This document shows, piece by piece, positions 9,910 to 17,621 of a stretch of 64,000 nt of DNA. The notes beneath the pieces are model-generated. The model was given only the letters and a program-made list of their open reading frames with translations. It was not told the DNA's origin and made no database searches. Numbering within the stretch: position 1 is the first letter of the stretch; each line of letters opens with the position of its first letter. The position numbers and the translations under genes are program-made. Origin of the DNA: Marinobacter adhaerens HP15 (GTDB lineage: Bacteria > Pseudomonadota > Gammaproteobacteria > Pseudomonadales > Oleiphilaceae); contig NC_017506.1 in assembly GCF_000166295.1 (NCBI RefSeq), positions 3,348,001 to 3,412,000 of the forward strand. The letters are read 5' to 3'.

Positions 9910-10005
9910 GAAACAGGCGGATCCTGTGTTAATGGATTAGAGGTCTATCCTAGCATTCAGGCGGTGCCAAGGCACTGCCTGTTGATTTTTATCCGGCAAG
10001 CGAAC

Positions 10006-10028
10006 AATATGTTATAACGTATCATTTT
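10006..10028 (+). promoter_or_regulatory. Candidate Zur operator upstream of zrgA-like gene
   Basis: The segment reads AATATGTTATA, a central A, then CGTATCATTTT. Compared with the gammaproteobacterial Zur consensus (GAAATGTTATA N TATAACATTTC), I count about 16 of 22 positions, with the left half nearly complete. It sits about 20 bases ahead of the ATG of a His-rich secreted protein of a zinc-regulated family, so repression under zinc-replete conditions is a reasonable inference. Confidence 0.6.
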
Positions 10029-10045
10029 TGCCGAGAGATAAAGCC

Positions 10046-10609
10046 ATGTCCTTACGAGCCAAAACCTGCTTCTTCCTGGCTGGCGCCGCTATTGCAAGCG
10101 CTGGCCCTGCGTTTGCCAGCGACAATCCAGGTGCTCACCAGCACGGTCATGCCGAACTACAACTGGCCATCGAGGGAGAGCAGATTGATCTCCTGTTCAC
10201 ATCGCCGGCCTACAACCTGCTGGGGTTCGAGCATCGTGCCCGTTCGGACGACCAGAAAGCACTGGTTAACGACGTAACCAACTGGCTTGGACAGACCCCC
10301 CTTGCGAACACCAGTGAGGGGGGCTGCACCGTCATGAATGCGGTAGTGCATCATCAGGCAGGTGGCGATGATCACGGACACAGTCATGGGCATGACCATG
10401 ATCATCCGGACGAATCATCCCACTCGGATTTCGAAGTCACCCAGACCCTGAGCTGTCCGGGCCTGAGCTCATCCCAGGCGCTTGCAACACCCATTACAAC
10501 CCGGTTTTCCGGAATAGAGCATCTCGGCGTTCAGTGGGTATGGCCAGAAGGTCAGGGATCAGCCCGTCTGGGCCACGGACAAAGCACGTTTGAACTCCGC
10601 AGCCGATGA
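10046..10609 (+). CDS. ZrgA-like (DUF2796) secreted zinc-binding protein
   Basis: Belongs to the DUF2796/ZrgA family of periplasmic proteins made under zinc limitation. The 187-residue precursor has a signal peptide (about residues 1-22, ending PAFAS) and a His/Asp-rich stretch around residues 105-125 containing DDHGHSHGHDHDH, a likely zinc-binding loop. A further HQHGHAE motif lies just after the signal peptide. A TTG 18 bases upstream is in frame, but the ATG at 10046 has GAGAG before it and gives a proper signal sequence. A Zur-like box precedes it. The next gene converges with a six-base gap. Role in zinc capture is inferred from the family. Confidence 0.82.
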   Translation: MSLRAKTCFFLAGAAIASAGPAFASDNPGAHQHGHAELQLAIEGEQIDLLFTSPAYNLLGFEHRARSDDQKALVNDVTNWLGQTPLANTSEGGCTVMNAVVHHQAGGDDHGHSHGHDHDHPDESSHSDFEVTQTLSCPGLSSSQALATPITTRFSGIEHLGVQWVWPEGQGSARLGHGQSTFELRSR

Positions 10610-10615
10610 CAGCGT

Positions 10616-11137
10616 CTATTCTTCGTACGGCTCAACCCCGGTTGCGACCATAGAATAGGAAGACGTTCCGATGTCGTTTTCGGTGCGGTCAATTACCAGC
10701 TTGCCTTCGATCCACACCGGATCGTACAGGGCTTCGAGCGTGAAACCTTTCTTGTACTTGACGTGAATGATCTGATTGGGGGGCGGTGGCGGAACATGAA
10801 TACAGGCGCCGTAGTAGGGCACCAGGAAGAACTCCAGGATGCGCATGTCCTCGGTTGTCTTGAGGGGCACCACGAAGCCGGGAATGCGGCCTTCAACATT
10901 GCCCATTTCCGGCACAACCCGACCGGTCATGATCTCATCCGGCAGCAGCGGCGGGCCATCGCCCTCGTGCTCAATCTCTGGCATATTCTCCAGCAGCGCC
11001 AGATCCTCGGCGGGCATCAGTTCAAGCCAGTCGATCTCCCGGGTTTCAGTCCGGCCTGTTGATGGAAGTACACACACCAGGGTAAGCGCGATGAAAAAAG
11101 GCAGCGCAAAGCGCGAATGTGCCGGGGCAGACATCAT
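10616..11137 (-). CDS. DUF3299 secreted protein of the zinc-type module
   Basis: A 173-residue exported protein: a hydrophobic signal segment (FALPFFIALTLVCVLP) is followed by a mature DUF3299-type domain with GFVVPLKT and ACIHVPPPPPNQ. Members of this family occur beside ZrgA-like proteins and an ABC transporter in zinc-uptake clusters such as Vibrio zrg. The frame stays open far upstream, but the ATG pair at 11137/11134 gives a signal peptide and has AGGAG upstream. The upstream stretch overlaps the divergent ABC gene and is not coding. Biochemical function is not known to me. Confidence 0.75.
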   Translation of the reverse strand: MMSAPAHSRFALPFFIALTLVCVLPSTGRTETREIDWLELMPAEDLALLENMPEIEHEGDGPPLLPDEIMTGRVVPEMGNVEGRIPGFVVPLKTTEDMRILEFFLVPYYGACIHVPPPPPNQIIHVKYKKGFTLEALYDPVWIEGKLVIDRTENDIGTSSYSMVATGVEPYEE

Positions 11138-11204
11138 TGGACCAAAGACTCCTGAGATTACTATCCGCAAACCGCCATCATACACCGGGCCGACGGCAAC
11201 CAAC

Positions 11205-11921
11205 ATGACCAGCAAGACAGACTCAGCCAGCAACAGTTCCCGAAGCACAGAAACTGCGATGGAAGTCAGCGGGCTCGCCTTTTCCTGGGATCCTGTCCAG
11301 CCCCGCCTCAGCTTTCCGGACATCATACTGAAACGCGGCGAACACCTTTTCCTGCACGGCCCGAGCGGCAGTGGCAAAAGCACGCTGCTCAGCCTGTTGG
11401 CAGGCATGCTTCGGCCGGCCTCTGGCACTGTCCGCGTACTCGGAACCGATATCCACCGGCTCGGTGCCGGCGCCCGCGACCAGTTCCGGGCCGACCACAT
11501 GGGCGTGATCTTCCAGCAGTTCAATCTGGTGCCCTACCTGAGCACACGAGCCAACGTCACCCTGCCCTGCGGACTTTCTGAACTGCGCAGAGAGCGCACC
11601 GAACCGACCGTCGAAGACGAGGCTGAGAGATTGCTTGCCGCCCTGTCCATCCCCGCGGACCACTGGCAGAGGAAAGTCATCAGGCTGAGTATTGGCCAGC
11701 AGCAACGTATCGCAGCCGCCCGGGCGCTGATTGGCGCGCCCGGCCTGATTCTCGCGGACGAGCCGACTTCCGCACTGGATGCCGACAACCGGGACCGGTT
11801 CCTGGAACTGCTTCTAACTCTTGCGCACCGGCACAACACCTCGGTTCTGTTCGTCAGTCACGACCAGTCCCTGGCCCGCCATTTCGATAATCAGCTGGAA
11901 CTGCAGGGTGACCGGACATGA
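11205..11921 (+). CDS. ABC transporter ATP-binding protein (LolD/MacB type)
   Basis: Nucleotide-binding subunit of an ABC exporter or extractor of the MacB/LolD/FtsE class. The 238-residue protein has a Walker A motif GPSGSGKST, a Q-loop FQQFNLVPYL, the signature LSIGQQQRIAAARAL and Walker B LILADEPTSALD, with the H-loop at SHD. The frame is open upstream, but the ATG at 11205 is the first that leaves the divergent DUF3299 gene. The stop overlaps the permease start by four bases. Neighbours suggest a zinc-related or lipoprotein-handling role rather than drug export. Confidence 0.85.
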   Translation: MTSKTDSASNSSRSTETAMEVSGLAFSWDPVQPRLSFPDIILKRGEHLFLHGPSGSGKSTLLSLLAGMLRPASGTVRVLGTDIHRLGAGARDQFRADHMGVIFQQFNLVPYLSTRANVTLPCGLSELRRERTEPTVEDEAERLLAALSIPADHWQRKVIRLSIGQQQRIAAARALIGAPGLILADEPTSALDADNRDRFLELLLTLAHRHNTSVLFVSHDQSLARHFDNQLELQGDRT

Positions 11922-13192
11922 AAGCACGCCTGGCCCTGACACTCGCCCTGGCCAGCCTCTGGCACCGGAAAAGAGTACTGGCCCTGGTGTGCCTGACCCT
12001 GACCCTGAGCGTTTCCCTGTTGCTGGGCATCCAATACCTCCGCACGGAGGTCAAGCAGTCCTTCACCAGCACCATCAACGGTACAGACCTGATCATCGGC
12101 GCCCGAAGTGGCCAGTTGAACCTGCTGTTGTACACCGTGTTTCATATTGGCGATGCCACCAACAACATTCGCTGGTCGACCTATCAGGGCCTGAAACAGG
12201 ATAACCGCCTGGCCTGGCTGATTCCGATTTCCCTGGGAGACAGCTACCGGGGTAATCGTGTGGTCGCCACAGATGAGAACTTTTTCAAGCACTTCCGCTA
12301 CGGCCGCGACCTGCCCCTCGAACTGGATGAAGGCCAGTGGTTTGAAGGCGTCTTTGATGTAGTGTTGGGTGCCGGCGTTGCCCGCTCGCTGGCGCATCAG
12401 GTGGGTGAGCAGATCGTGCTATCCCATGGCGGTGGACGCACCAGTTTCTCCAACCACGAAGACACGCCGTTTACCGTCACCGGCATACTGGCGCCCACTG
12501 GCACGCCGGTGGACCAGGCCGTGTATATCAGCCTGGATGGCATGGAGGCCATGCACGTAGGCTGGGAATCCGGGGTCGCCATCCCCGGACGGACAATCAC
12601 ACCGGAGCAGGCAAAGGGCCGAGATTTCACACCCGATGCCATTACCGCCGTGTTCGTTGGTATCGACCGGCAAATCCTGACCTTCCGCATACAGCGGGAA
12701 ATCAACCAGTTTGCCGGCGAGCCGCTCTCGGCCATACTTCCGGGAGTCGCCCTCAGTGAACTCTGGCGGCTGATGGGCCAGTTTGAGCGAGCACTACTGG
12801 GCATAACCGGTTTTGTCGTGGTAACCAGCCTGATCGGACTGATTGCCGTACTTCTGACCCTCCAGGCCCAGCGGGCCCATGAAATTGCGGTGCTGCGGGC
12901 AACCGGTGCCTCTCCGGCGTTGATTGCCTCACTTTACATCCTCGAGTGCGTGGCTCTTGCCCTTGCCGCCTGCGTGATGGCTTTGGCCCTTGGCATGGCG
13001 GGCCTTGCACTGTCGAGCCCATGGTTACTGGCCAACTATGGCCTGCAGATTGAGCTTCGCCCATTAACGCCCGAGGAATGGACGTTAATGGCCCTGGTTC
13101 CGGTTGCCGCCTTCACCGTGGCGCTGATACCCGCCTTCAACACATGGCGCCAGAGCCGCCGGCTGGGCTTTGGCGAGGCAGCAGATCAGTGA
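11918..13192 (+). CDS. ABC transporter permease (FtsX/MacB type)
   Basis: A 424-residue permease with one N-terminal membrane helix (about residues 18-38), a large periplasmic domain (to about residue 285) and three C-terminal helices, the topology of FtsX/LolC/MacB permeases. The motif AVLRATGAS before the third helix is typical of FtsX permeases. It is translationally coupled to the ATPase. Together with ZrgA-like and DUF3299 proteins it resembles the zinc-uptake clusters described in Vibrio, so a role in zinc acquisition is inferred. Confidence 0.83.
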   Translation: MKARLALTLALASLWHRKRVLALVCLTLTLSVSLLLGIQYLRTEVKQSFTSTINGTDLIIGARSGQLNLLLYTVFHIGDATNNIRWSTYQGLKQDNRLAWLIPISLGDSYRGNRVVATDENFFKHFRYGRDLPLELDEGQWFEGVFDVVLGAGVARSLAHQVGEQIVLSHGGGRTSFSNHEDTPFTVTGILAPTGTPVDQAVYISLDGMEAMHVGWESGVAIPGRTITPEQAKGRDFTPDAITAVFVGIDRQILTFRIQREINQFAGEPLSAILPGVALSELWRLMGQFERALLGITGFVVVTSLIGLIAVLLTLQAQRAHEIAVLRATGASPALIASLYILECVALALAACVMALALGMAGLALSSPWLLANYGLQIELRPLTPEEWTLMALVPVAAFTVALIPAFNTWRQSRRLGFGEAADQ

Positions 13193-13295
13193 TGGGCATC
13201 ACGCAGGGAACGCAATGACAAGCCTGTAAATTGACCGACTTAGCGTCCACACTTATAGTTGAGCTTAATATCATAAAACCACTGCTGGGCACGTC

Positions 13296-13502
13296 ATGGA
13301 ACAGTCCGAAGTACAGGCATTAGCGGACAAGCTGGACAGGCTGATTGAACGCTGTCAGAAACTTGAGCGGGACAACGCCACATTGCGGGAACTGCAGGAC
13401 GACTGGAACCGGGAACGGGCCCAGCTGGTGCAGAAGAACGATCACGCGAAGCACAAGATCGAAGCAATGATCAGCCGCCTTAGGGCCCTGGAGCATCACT
13501 GA
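13296..13502 (+). CDS. ZapB-like coiled-coil protein (TIGR02449 family)
   Basis: A 68-residue, entirely helical, charged protein with continuous heptads (EVQALADKLDRLIERCQKL onwards). This small family is regularly encoded directly ahead of zapA in gammaproteobacteria. Its position, one base overlapping the zapA start, suggests it takes part in Z-ring assembly as a ZapB-like bridging factor. No catalytic motif is present. Confidence 0.8.
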   Translation: MEQSEVQALADKLDRLIERCQKLERDNATLRELQDDWNRERAQLVQKNDHAKHKIEAMISRLRALEHH

Positions 13503-13798
13503 TGGCACAGCAATCCACCACGGTTGAGGTGAAAATCCTCGACAAGGAATACCTGGTCGCCTGCCCCGAGGAAGAACAGGAGGCACTGCTGCGTGCCGCC
13601 CGACATCTGGACAGCAAAATGCGGGAAATCCGCGCCGGCGGCAAGGTTTTTGGTACCGAGCGCATTGCTGTAATGGCCGCTCTCAACATTACCCACGAAC
13701 TGCTCGAGCGCGACACCATGTCCGATGCCACCAGCACCTTGCTGCGAGCCATGGACAACAAACTGGACGGAGCGCTGGGTGATGGCTCCGGTCGTTAA
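13502..13798 (+). CDS. zapA: Cell division protein ZapA
   Basis: FtsZ-associated protein that promotes bundling of FtsZ filaments at midcell. The 98-residue protein has the expected N-terminal fold (VEVKILDKEYLVACPEEEQ), the segment LDSKMREIR and a C-terminal coiled coil with ERIAVMAALNITHELL. The start codon shares a base with the stop of the preceding coiled-coil gene. 6S RNA and fau follow, as in E. coli. Confidence 0.93.
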   Translation: MAQQSTTVEVKILDKEYLVACPEEEQEALLRAARHLDSKMREIRAGGKVFGTERIAVMAALNITHELLERDTMSDATSTLLRAMDNKLDGALGDGSGR

Positions 13799-13848
13799 AT
13801 CCCCGGAGAATCTCAGACAGGTGTTGCAATCGGCCCCGACACTGCCCG

Positions 13849-13854
13849 TATAAT
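13849..13854 (+). promoter_or_regulatory. 6S RNA promoter -10 box
   Basis: A perfect TATAAT lies seven bases before the predicted 5' end of 6S RNA. The upstream TTGCAA at 13824 is a poor -35 match at 19-base spacing, so only the -10 element is claimed. Confidence 0.65.
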
Positions 13855-13860
13855 GAGAAC

Positions 13861-14041
13861 AACTTCCTGGGCTGTTCGGGATAGTCGGATACGTCCTCGA
13901 GCCGATGCGCACTACCCAGGTGGCTACGTCAGGGCATTGTGAGCACGTCCCCGACAGGGGAAAGCCTAATATGTCACAGCGGCCACCGACCTTGAACTTT
14001 GGGTTCAAGGGCCACATCCGATAACGGCAGCCCGGGAAGCT
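13861..14041 (+). ncRNA. ssrS: 6S RNA
   Basis: Regulatory RNA that binds sigma-70 RNA polymerase in stationary phase by mimicking an open promoter. The ends pair: CTTCCTGGGCTG at 13863 with CAGCCCGGGAAG at 14028. The internal segment CCTTGAACTTTGGGTTCAAGG (hairpin near 13990-14010) closely matches the conserved 3' hairpin of gammaproteobacterial 6S RNA, and the ACAGGGGAAAGCCTAA stretch matches the bulge region. Position between zapA and fau is the conserved location. Ends are estimated to within a few bases. Confidence 0.92.
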
Positions 14042-14046
14042 TTATT

Positions 14047-14682
14047 TTGAGCCAGTTTATCGAGCCTCAACCGTTCCAGTCCCACCCTGATACCCTGTCG
14101 CGCAGTGAACTTCGCAAACGCCTGCGGCAGAATCGTCGCGACCTGAGCGCTGAAAAACAGCAACAGGCCGCCGAGCACCTGGCCCTCAATCTGCTGAAGA
14201 ATCCAGACCTGCACCGGGCCCGGCACATTGCCATTTATCTGCCCAACGACGGCGAAATTGATCCCCACGTATACTTGGACATCGCCCGGCGCAAGGGCAT
14301 CCGCTTCTACCTGCCGGTGCTCCATCCGATTCATGAAGGCAGGCTGGTGTTCAGCCCCTACTACGACGGCGTGGAACTCACCGCCAACCGGTTTGGCATC
14401 CCCGAGCCAGGATTCAGCAAAGGCCTGCGGCGCCCGGCCTGGGCACTGGATGCAGTACTGTTTCCGTTAGTGGGGTTTGACGAACAGGGCGGAAGACTGG
14501 GGATGGGGGGAGGCTTTTACGACAGAACGTTTGCCTTCAGCCGGATACGGCCAAGGCTGGCGCCAAAGCTGATTGGCCTGGCCCACGATTTCCAGAAAGT
14601 TAAGAAACTGCCAATAGAGCCCTGGGACGTGCCCCTTCACAGCGTAGTGACCGATAAGCGACGTTACCGGTTCAGCGGCTGA
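14047..14682 (+). CDS. fau: 5-formyltetrahydrofolate cyclo-ligase
   Basis: Converts 5-formyl-THF to 5,10-methenyl-THF using ATP. The 211-residue protein has the family motifs SRSELRKRLRQNRR at the N-terminus, DGEIDPHVYL and the ATP/metal-binding GGRLGMGGGFYDRTF. No ATG lies ahead of the conserved region; a TTG at 14047 with GGAAG seven bases upstream is the best start, and that site is formed by the 3' end of 6S RNA. In E. coli this gene (ygfA) is co-transcribed with 6S RNA, and the same arrangement is seen here. Confidence 0.9.
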   Translation: MSQFIEPQPFQSHPDTLSRSELRKRLRQNRRDLSAEKQQQAAEHLALNLLKNPDLHRARHIAIYLPNDGEIDPHVYLDIARRKGIRFYLPVLHPIHEGRLVFSPYYDGVELTANRFGIPEPGFSKGLRRPAWALDAVLFPLVGFDEQGGRLGMGGGFYDRTFAFSRIRPRLAPKLIGLAHDFQKVKKLPIEPWDVPLHSVVTDKRRYRFSG

Positions 14683-14825
14683 TTCATGACCTGAACGGAG
14701 CCAACCAGATTGGCCGCTCGTGCGTCTTTATCTTCGGAGGCGTGGATGGATGTGAAACCAGTAATCACAAGGCCGATGGCAAAAATCAGCACAATGGCTT
14801 TGATGATGTCAGGCTTGCCGCCCAT
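14664..14825 (-). CDS. Small membrane or exported protein, 53 residues
   Basis: Unrecognised short gene starting MGGKPDIIKAIVLIFAIGL, with one hydrophobic helix (about residues 8-24) and a polar tail rich in Ala, Asp and Asn ending VMNQPLNR. GAGGA stands nine bases before the ATG, a strong ribosome-binding site, and codon use matches the neighbours, which supports a real gene. The hydrophobic segment followed by IHAS could be a cleaved signal peptide or a membrane anchor. Its 3' end overlaps that of fau by 19 bases in convergent orientation. Function unknown. Confidence 0.65.
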   Translation of the reverse strand: MGGKPDIIKAIVLIFAIGLVITGFTSIHASEDKDARAANLVGSVQVMNQPLNR

Positions 14826-14975
14826 GGCTTCAGTTCCTCAAGATGCAGTTTTGAAATTGTTGGTAAATCAGTGAGCTATTCTTGCTTTCAAGAATCAGAA
14901 GAAAGACTAACACCTATCTTCGGTTTTACAATTTTTCACAGATTAAACTTCCGTAAGCTTTCTCAGAGCTTACGA

Positions 14976-15088
14976 AACGGTTGGGGACACCCTTTCTGAA
15001 ACTGAGCGGAGCCATGGATGGCGGAGCCCAAGCGACACAAGGATGTGCCGCCAGGAGCGTGTTTCTGAAAGGGTGTTCACAACCGGTT
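14976..15088 (+). repeat. Hairpin repeat element, copy A
   Basis: Two 27-base arms (14976-15002 and 15061-15088) are nearly perfect inverted copies, about 24 paired positions. The loop carries two small hairpins: GCCA-TGGA-TGGC at 15011-15022 and CACA-AGGA-TGTG at 15036-15047. The same two-hairpin core occurs in two other copies (18819-18926 on the minus strand, 19009-19119) although the outer arms there have different sequences. A separate short hairpin (CGTAAGCT / AGCTTACG, 14952-14974) abuts it. It lies between the small membrane gene and the 3' end of ilvA. Confidence 0.85.
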
Positions 15089-15107
15089 CCCGCACTGAAC
15101 TCACGAG

Positions 15108-16643
15108 CTAGGAGGACCGGGCGTTACCCTGCCCGAGAAACAACTGATAGGCCTCATTATCCGTCATGTTTTCATAGCGGAAACCGACCTTGTCGAGCAT
15201 TTTCTCGAAGTCCTGCACCTCGTGGTCGTCCACCTGGGCGCCCAGCAGAACACGGCTGTAGGCTGCACCGTGGTTGCGGTAGTGGAACATGGAGATATTC
15301 CAGCGGGTACCAAGAGACATCAGGAACTTCAGCAACGCCCCCGGACGCTCCGGGAACTCGAACTGGAACACCTTTTCGTTGGTGATGGTAGGCGCGTGAC
15401 CGCCCACCATGTGACGGATGTGCTGCTTGGCCAGATCGCTGTCGGTTAAATCGACCACCGAGTATCCGCTCTCCCGAAGATCCTGAACCAGATCCTCGCG
15501 GCCGTGGCCACCCGCGGCAATCTGGATGCCAACGAAAATCGTGGCATTGGTAGCATCGGCGTAGCGGTAATTGAACTCGGTGATGCTGCGCTTGTGCAGG
15601 GCGTTGATGAAGGTCTTGAAGGCGCCCGGTTTCTCCGGAATGGTCACCGCCAGGATGGCCTCGCGTTTCTCGCCCACTTCCGTGCGTTCGGAGATGTAGC
15701 GCAGACGGTCGAAGTTCATGTTGGCACCGCTCAGGGTGGCAATCAGGTTCTCGCCCTCGACTTTCTCGCGCTCGATGTATTTCTTGATGCCGGCCACACC
15801 CAGGGCACCGGCCGGCTCGGCAATGGATCGGGTATCCTCGAACACATCCTTGATGGCCGCGCAGATTTCGTCGGTGGATACGGTGATCACCTCGTCCACG
15901 TGGTCCTTGCAGATCTCCCAGGGGTACTTACCAATCTGCTTGACTGCCACTCCATCAGCAAAGATGCCCACTTCATCGAGCACCACGCGCTTGCCCGCTT
16001 TCATGGCGGCCTGGAGGCAGTTGGAGTCCTCCGGTTCGACACCAATCACCTTGATCTCGGGGCGCAGATACTTGATGTAAGCGGCCATGCCGGCAATCAG
16101 CCCGCCGCCGCCAACACAGATGAAGATGGCGTGGATCGGCTTGCTGAACTGCCACATAATTTCCATGGCCACCGTGCCCTGGCCGGCGATCACATCGGGA
16201 TCATCGTACGGCGGAATGTAGGTGTAGCCGTGCTTTGCGATCAACTCCTGAGCGTGGGCCGCCGCCTCGTCGAAGGCATCGCCCTTGAGAACCACCTTGG
16301 CACCGTGATCCCGTACCGAACGCACTTTGATCTCCGGCGTGGTCTGCGGCATCACAATTACCGCCTTGATCCCGAGATTCTTGGCAGCCAGCGCCACACC
16401 CTGGGCATGATTTCCCGCCGAGGCACAGATGACACCCTTGGCCTTCTGCTCCTCGGAAAGCTGCGCAATCCGGTTATAGGCACCACGAATCTTGAAGGAA
16501 AACACCGGCTGAAGATCTTCACGCTTGAGCAGAATATTGTTGCCAAAGCGCTTGGACAGACTGCGGGCTTCAGTCAGGGGTGTTTCGATGGCCACGTCAT
16601 AGACGCGCGCATCGAGAATCTTCTTGATGTAGCGTTGCGGCAT
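15108..16643 (-). CDS. ilvA: Threonine ammonia-lyase, biosynthetic
   Basis: PLP enzyme that converts threonine to 2-oxobutanoate, the first step to isoleucine. The 511-residue protein has the PLP lysine in FSFKIRGAYN (about residue 50), the Gly-rich phosphate-binding loop CVGGGGLIAG and two C-terminal ACT-like regulatory domains (from about residue 330), the long form subject to isoleucine feedback. Length matches E. coli IlvA. It diverges from rpiA, with the promoters in 16644-16790. Hairpin repeat copy A begins 20 bases beyond its stop. Confidence 0.95.
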   Translation of the reverse strand: MPQRYIKKILDARVYDVAIETPLTEARSLSKRFGNNILLKREDLQPVFSFKIRGAYNRIAQLSEEQKAKGVICASAGNHAQGVALAAKNLGIKAVIVMPQTTPEIKVRSVRDHGAKVVLKGDAFDEAAAHAQELIAKHGYTYIPPYDDPDVIAGQGTVAMEIMWQFSKPIHAIFICVGGGGLIAGMAAYIKYLRPEIKVIGVEPEDSNCLQAAMKAGKRVVLDEVGIFADGVAVKQIGKYPWEICKDHVDEVITVSTDEICAAIKDVFEDTRSIAEPAGALGVAGIKKYIEREKVEGENLIATLSGANMNFDRLRYISERTEVGEKREAILAVTIPEKPGAFKTFINALHKRSITEFNYRYADATNATIFVGIQIAAGGHGREDLVQDLRESGYSVVDLTDSDLAKQHIRHMVGGHAPTITNEKVFQFEFPERPGALLKFLMSLGTRWNISMFHYRNHGAAYSRVLLGAQVDDHEVQDFEKMLDKVGFRYENMTDNEAYQLFLGQGNARSS

Positions 16644-16750
16644 AGCAGTTCCGGCTTTTGGTCGATGTGTGAGTGATGACTGGCTGAGAAAAACCCACAG
16701 TGTAGAAAGTTTGCACGGCAGCCGTCTATAAGCAGAGGGCTCTTAAGCGC

Positions 16751-16756
16751 TATAAT
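16751..16756 (+). promoter_or_regulatory. Candidate rpiA -10 box
   Basis: A perfect TATAAT lies 39 bases before the rpiA start codon in the intergenic space divergent to ilvA. No clear -35 hexamer is visible at the right distance. Confidence 0.5.
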
Positions 16757-16794
16757 GCCGGCAAAGCCAACCTGATTTGCAGCCGGAGCCAATG

Positions 16795-17475
16795 ATGAAC
16801 CAGGACGAACTGAAAAAAGCCGTCGCCAAAGCCGCCATTGATTACATTGCTCCTCGTCTTGATAGCGAGAGCGTGATCGGTGTGGGCACCGGTAGCACGG
16901 CCAATTTCTTCATCGACATGCTCGCGGAATTCAAGACCGAGTTTGACGGCGCCGTTGCCAGCTCGGAGGCCACCGCCGAGCGTCTGAAAAGCCACGGCAT
17001 CCCGGTTTACGACCTTAACAGTGCCGGAGAACTGGAGTTCTACGTGGATGGCGCTGACGAAACCAACGACCGCCTGGAACTGATCAAAGGCGGCGGTGCC
17101 GCGCTGACCCGGGAAAAAATCGTGGCCGCGGTTGCCAAGACCTTCATCTGCATTGCCGATGACTCCAAGATGGTCGGCATATTGGGCAAATTCCCTCTTC
17201 CGGTAGAGGTCATCCCCATGGCCCGGAGCCATGTTGGCCGGGAAATCGTGAAACTGGGCGGTGACCCGGTCTATCGGGAAGGGGTAGTGACCGACAACGG
17301 CAACATTATCATCGACGTCCACAACATGGACATTTCCCAACCGATCCGGGTCGAAGAAAAACTCAACAACATCGTCGGCGTGGTCACCAATGGCCTGTTC
17401 GCCCTCCGCCGCGCTGATCTCCTGCTGCTGGGAACCAAGGACGGCGTGAAAAGCATCTCCAGCGAAGGCGCCTGA
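16795..17475 (+). CDS. rpiA: Ribose-5-phosphate isomerase A
   Basis: Interconverts ribose 5-phosphate and ribulose 5-phosphate in the pentose phosphate pathway. The 226-residue protein has the motifs [22 protein letters not shown] and the catalytic-site stretch [12 protein letters not shown]. Two consecutive ATGs occur (16792, 16795); the second is six bases from GGAG and is preferred. A strong terminator follows. It is monocistronic and divergent from ilvA. Confidence 0.95.
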   Translation: MNQDELKKAVAKAAIDYIAPRLDSESVIGVGTGSTANFFIDMLAEFKTEFDGAVASSEATAERLKSHGIPVYDLNSAGELEFYVDGADETNDRLELIKGGGAALTREKIVAAVAKTFICIADDSKMVGILGKFPLPVEVIPMARSHVGREIVKLGGDPVYREGVVTDNGNIIIDVHNMDISQPIRVEEKLNNIVGVVTNGLFALRRADLLLLGTKDGVKSISSEGA

Positions 17476-17501
17476 CCGACTTCTGTCGCTCCTCGATGTC
17501 G

Positions 17502-17528
17502 AAGCTGGCCTTTCGGGCCAGCTTTTTT
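17502..17528 (+). terminator. rpiA terminator
   Basis: Stem AAGCTGGCC / GGGCCAGCTT with loop TTTC is followed by a run of six T. It lies 27 bases after the rpiA stop and ends before the acyl-CoA dehydrogenase control region. Confidence 0.9.
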
Positions 17529-17548
17529 ATTGCCTGAATGAACGAACA

Positions 17549-17566
17549 ACCAAGCGCTTGCTTGGT
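17549..17566 (+). promoter_or_regulatory. Palindromic operator upstream of acyl-CoA dehydrogenase
   Basis: ACCAAGC-GCTT-GCTTGGT, two perfect 7-base inverted half-sites with a 4-base centre, 56 bases ahead of the GTG start. Its form resembles TetR-family operators that control fatty-acid degradation genes. The regulator is not in the window. Confidence 0.55.
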
Positions 17567-17621
17567 AATAATATTTAGGCGACACTGCTTCCCATTGATT
17601 CCGATCAGGGAGAGCCAGACC

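Noticed and set aside
10839..11204. N-terminal extension of the ABC ATPase frame
   Set aside because: It overlaps the DUF3299 gene on the other strand, has no similarity to ATPase N-termini, and a suitable ATG exists at 11205.
14949..14977. Hairpin CGTAAGCT / AGCTTACG as an ilvA terminator
   Set aside because: It lies about 130 bases beyond the ilvA stop, and no T run follows on the minus strand, so it is noted only as a hairpin next to repeat copy A.
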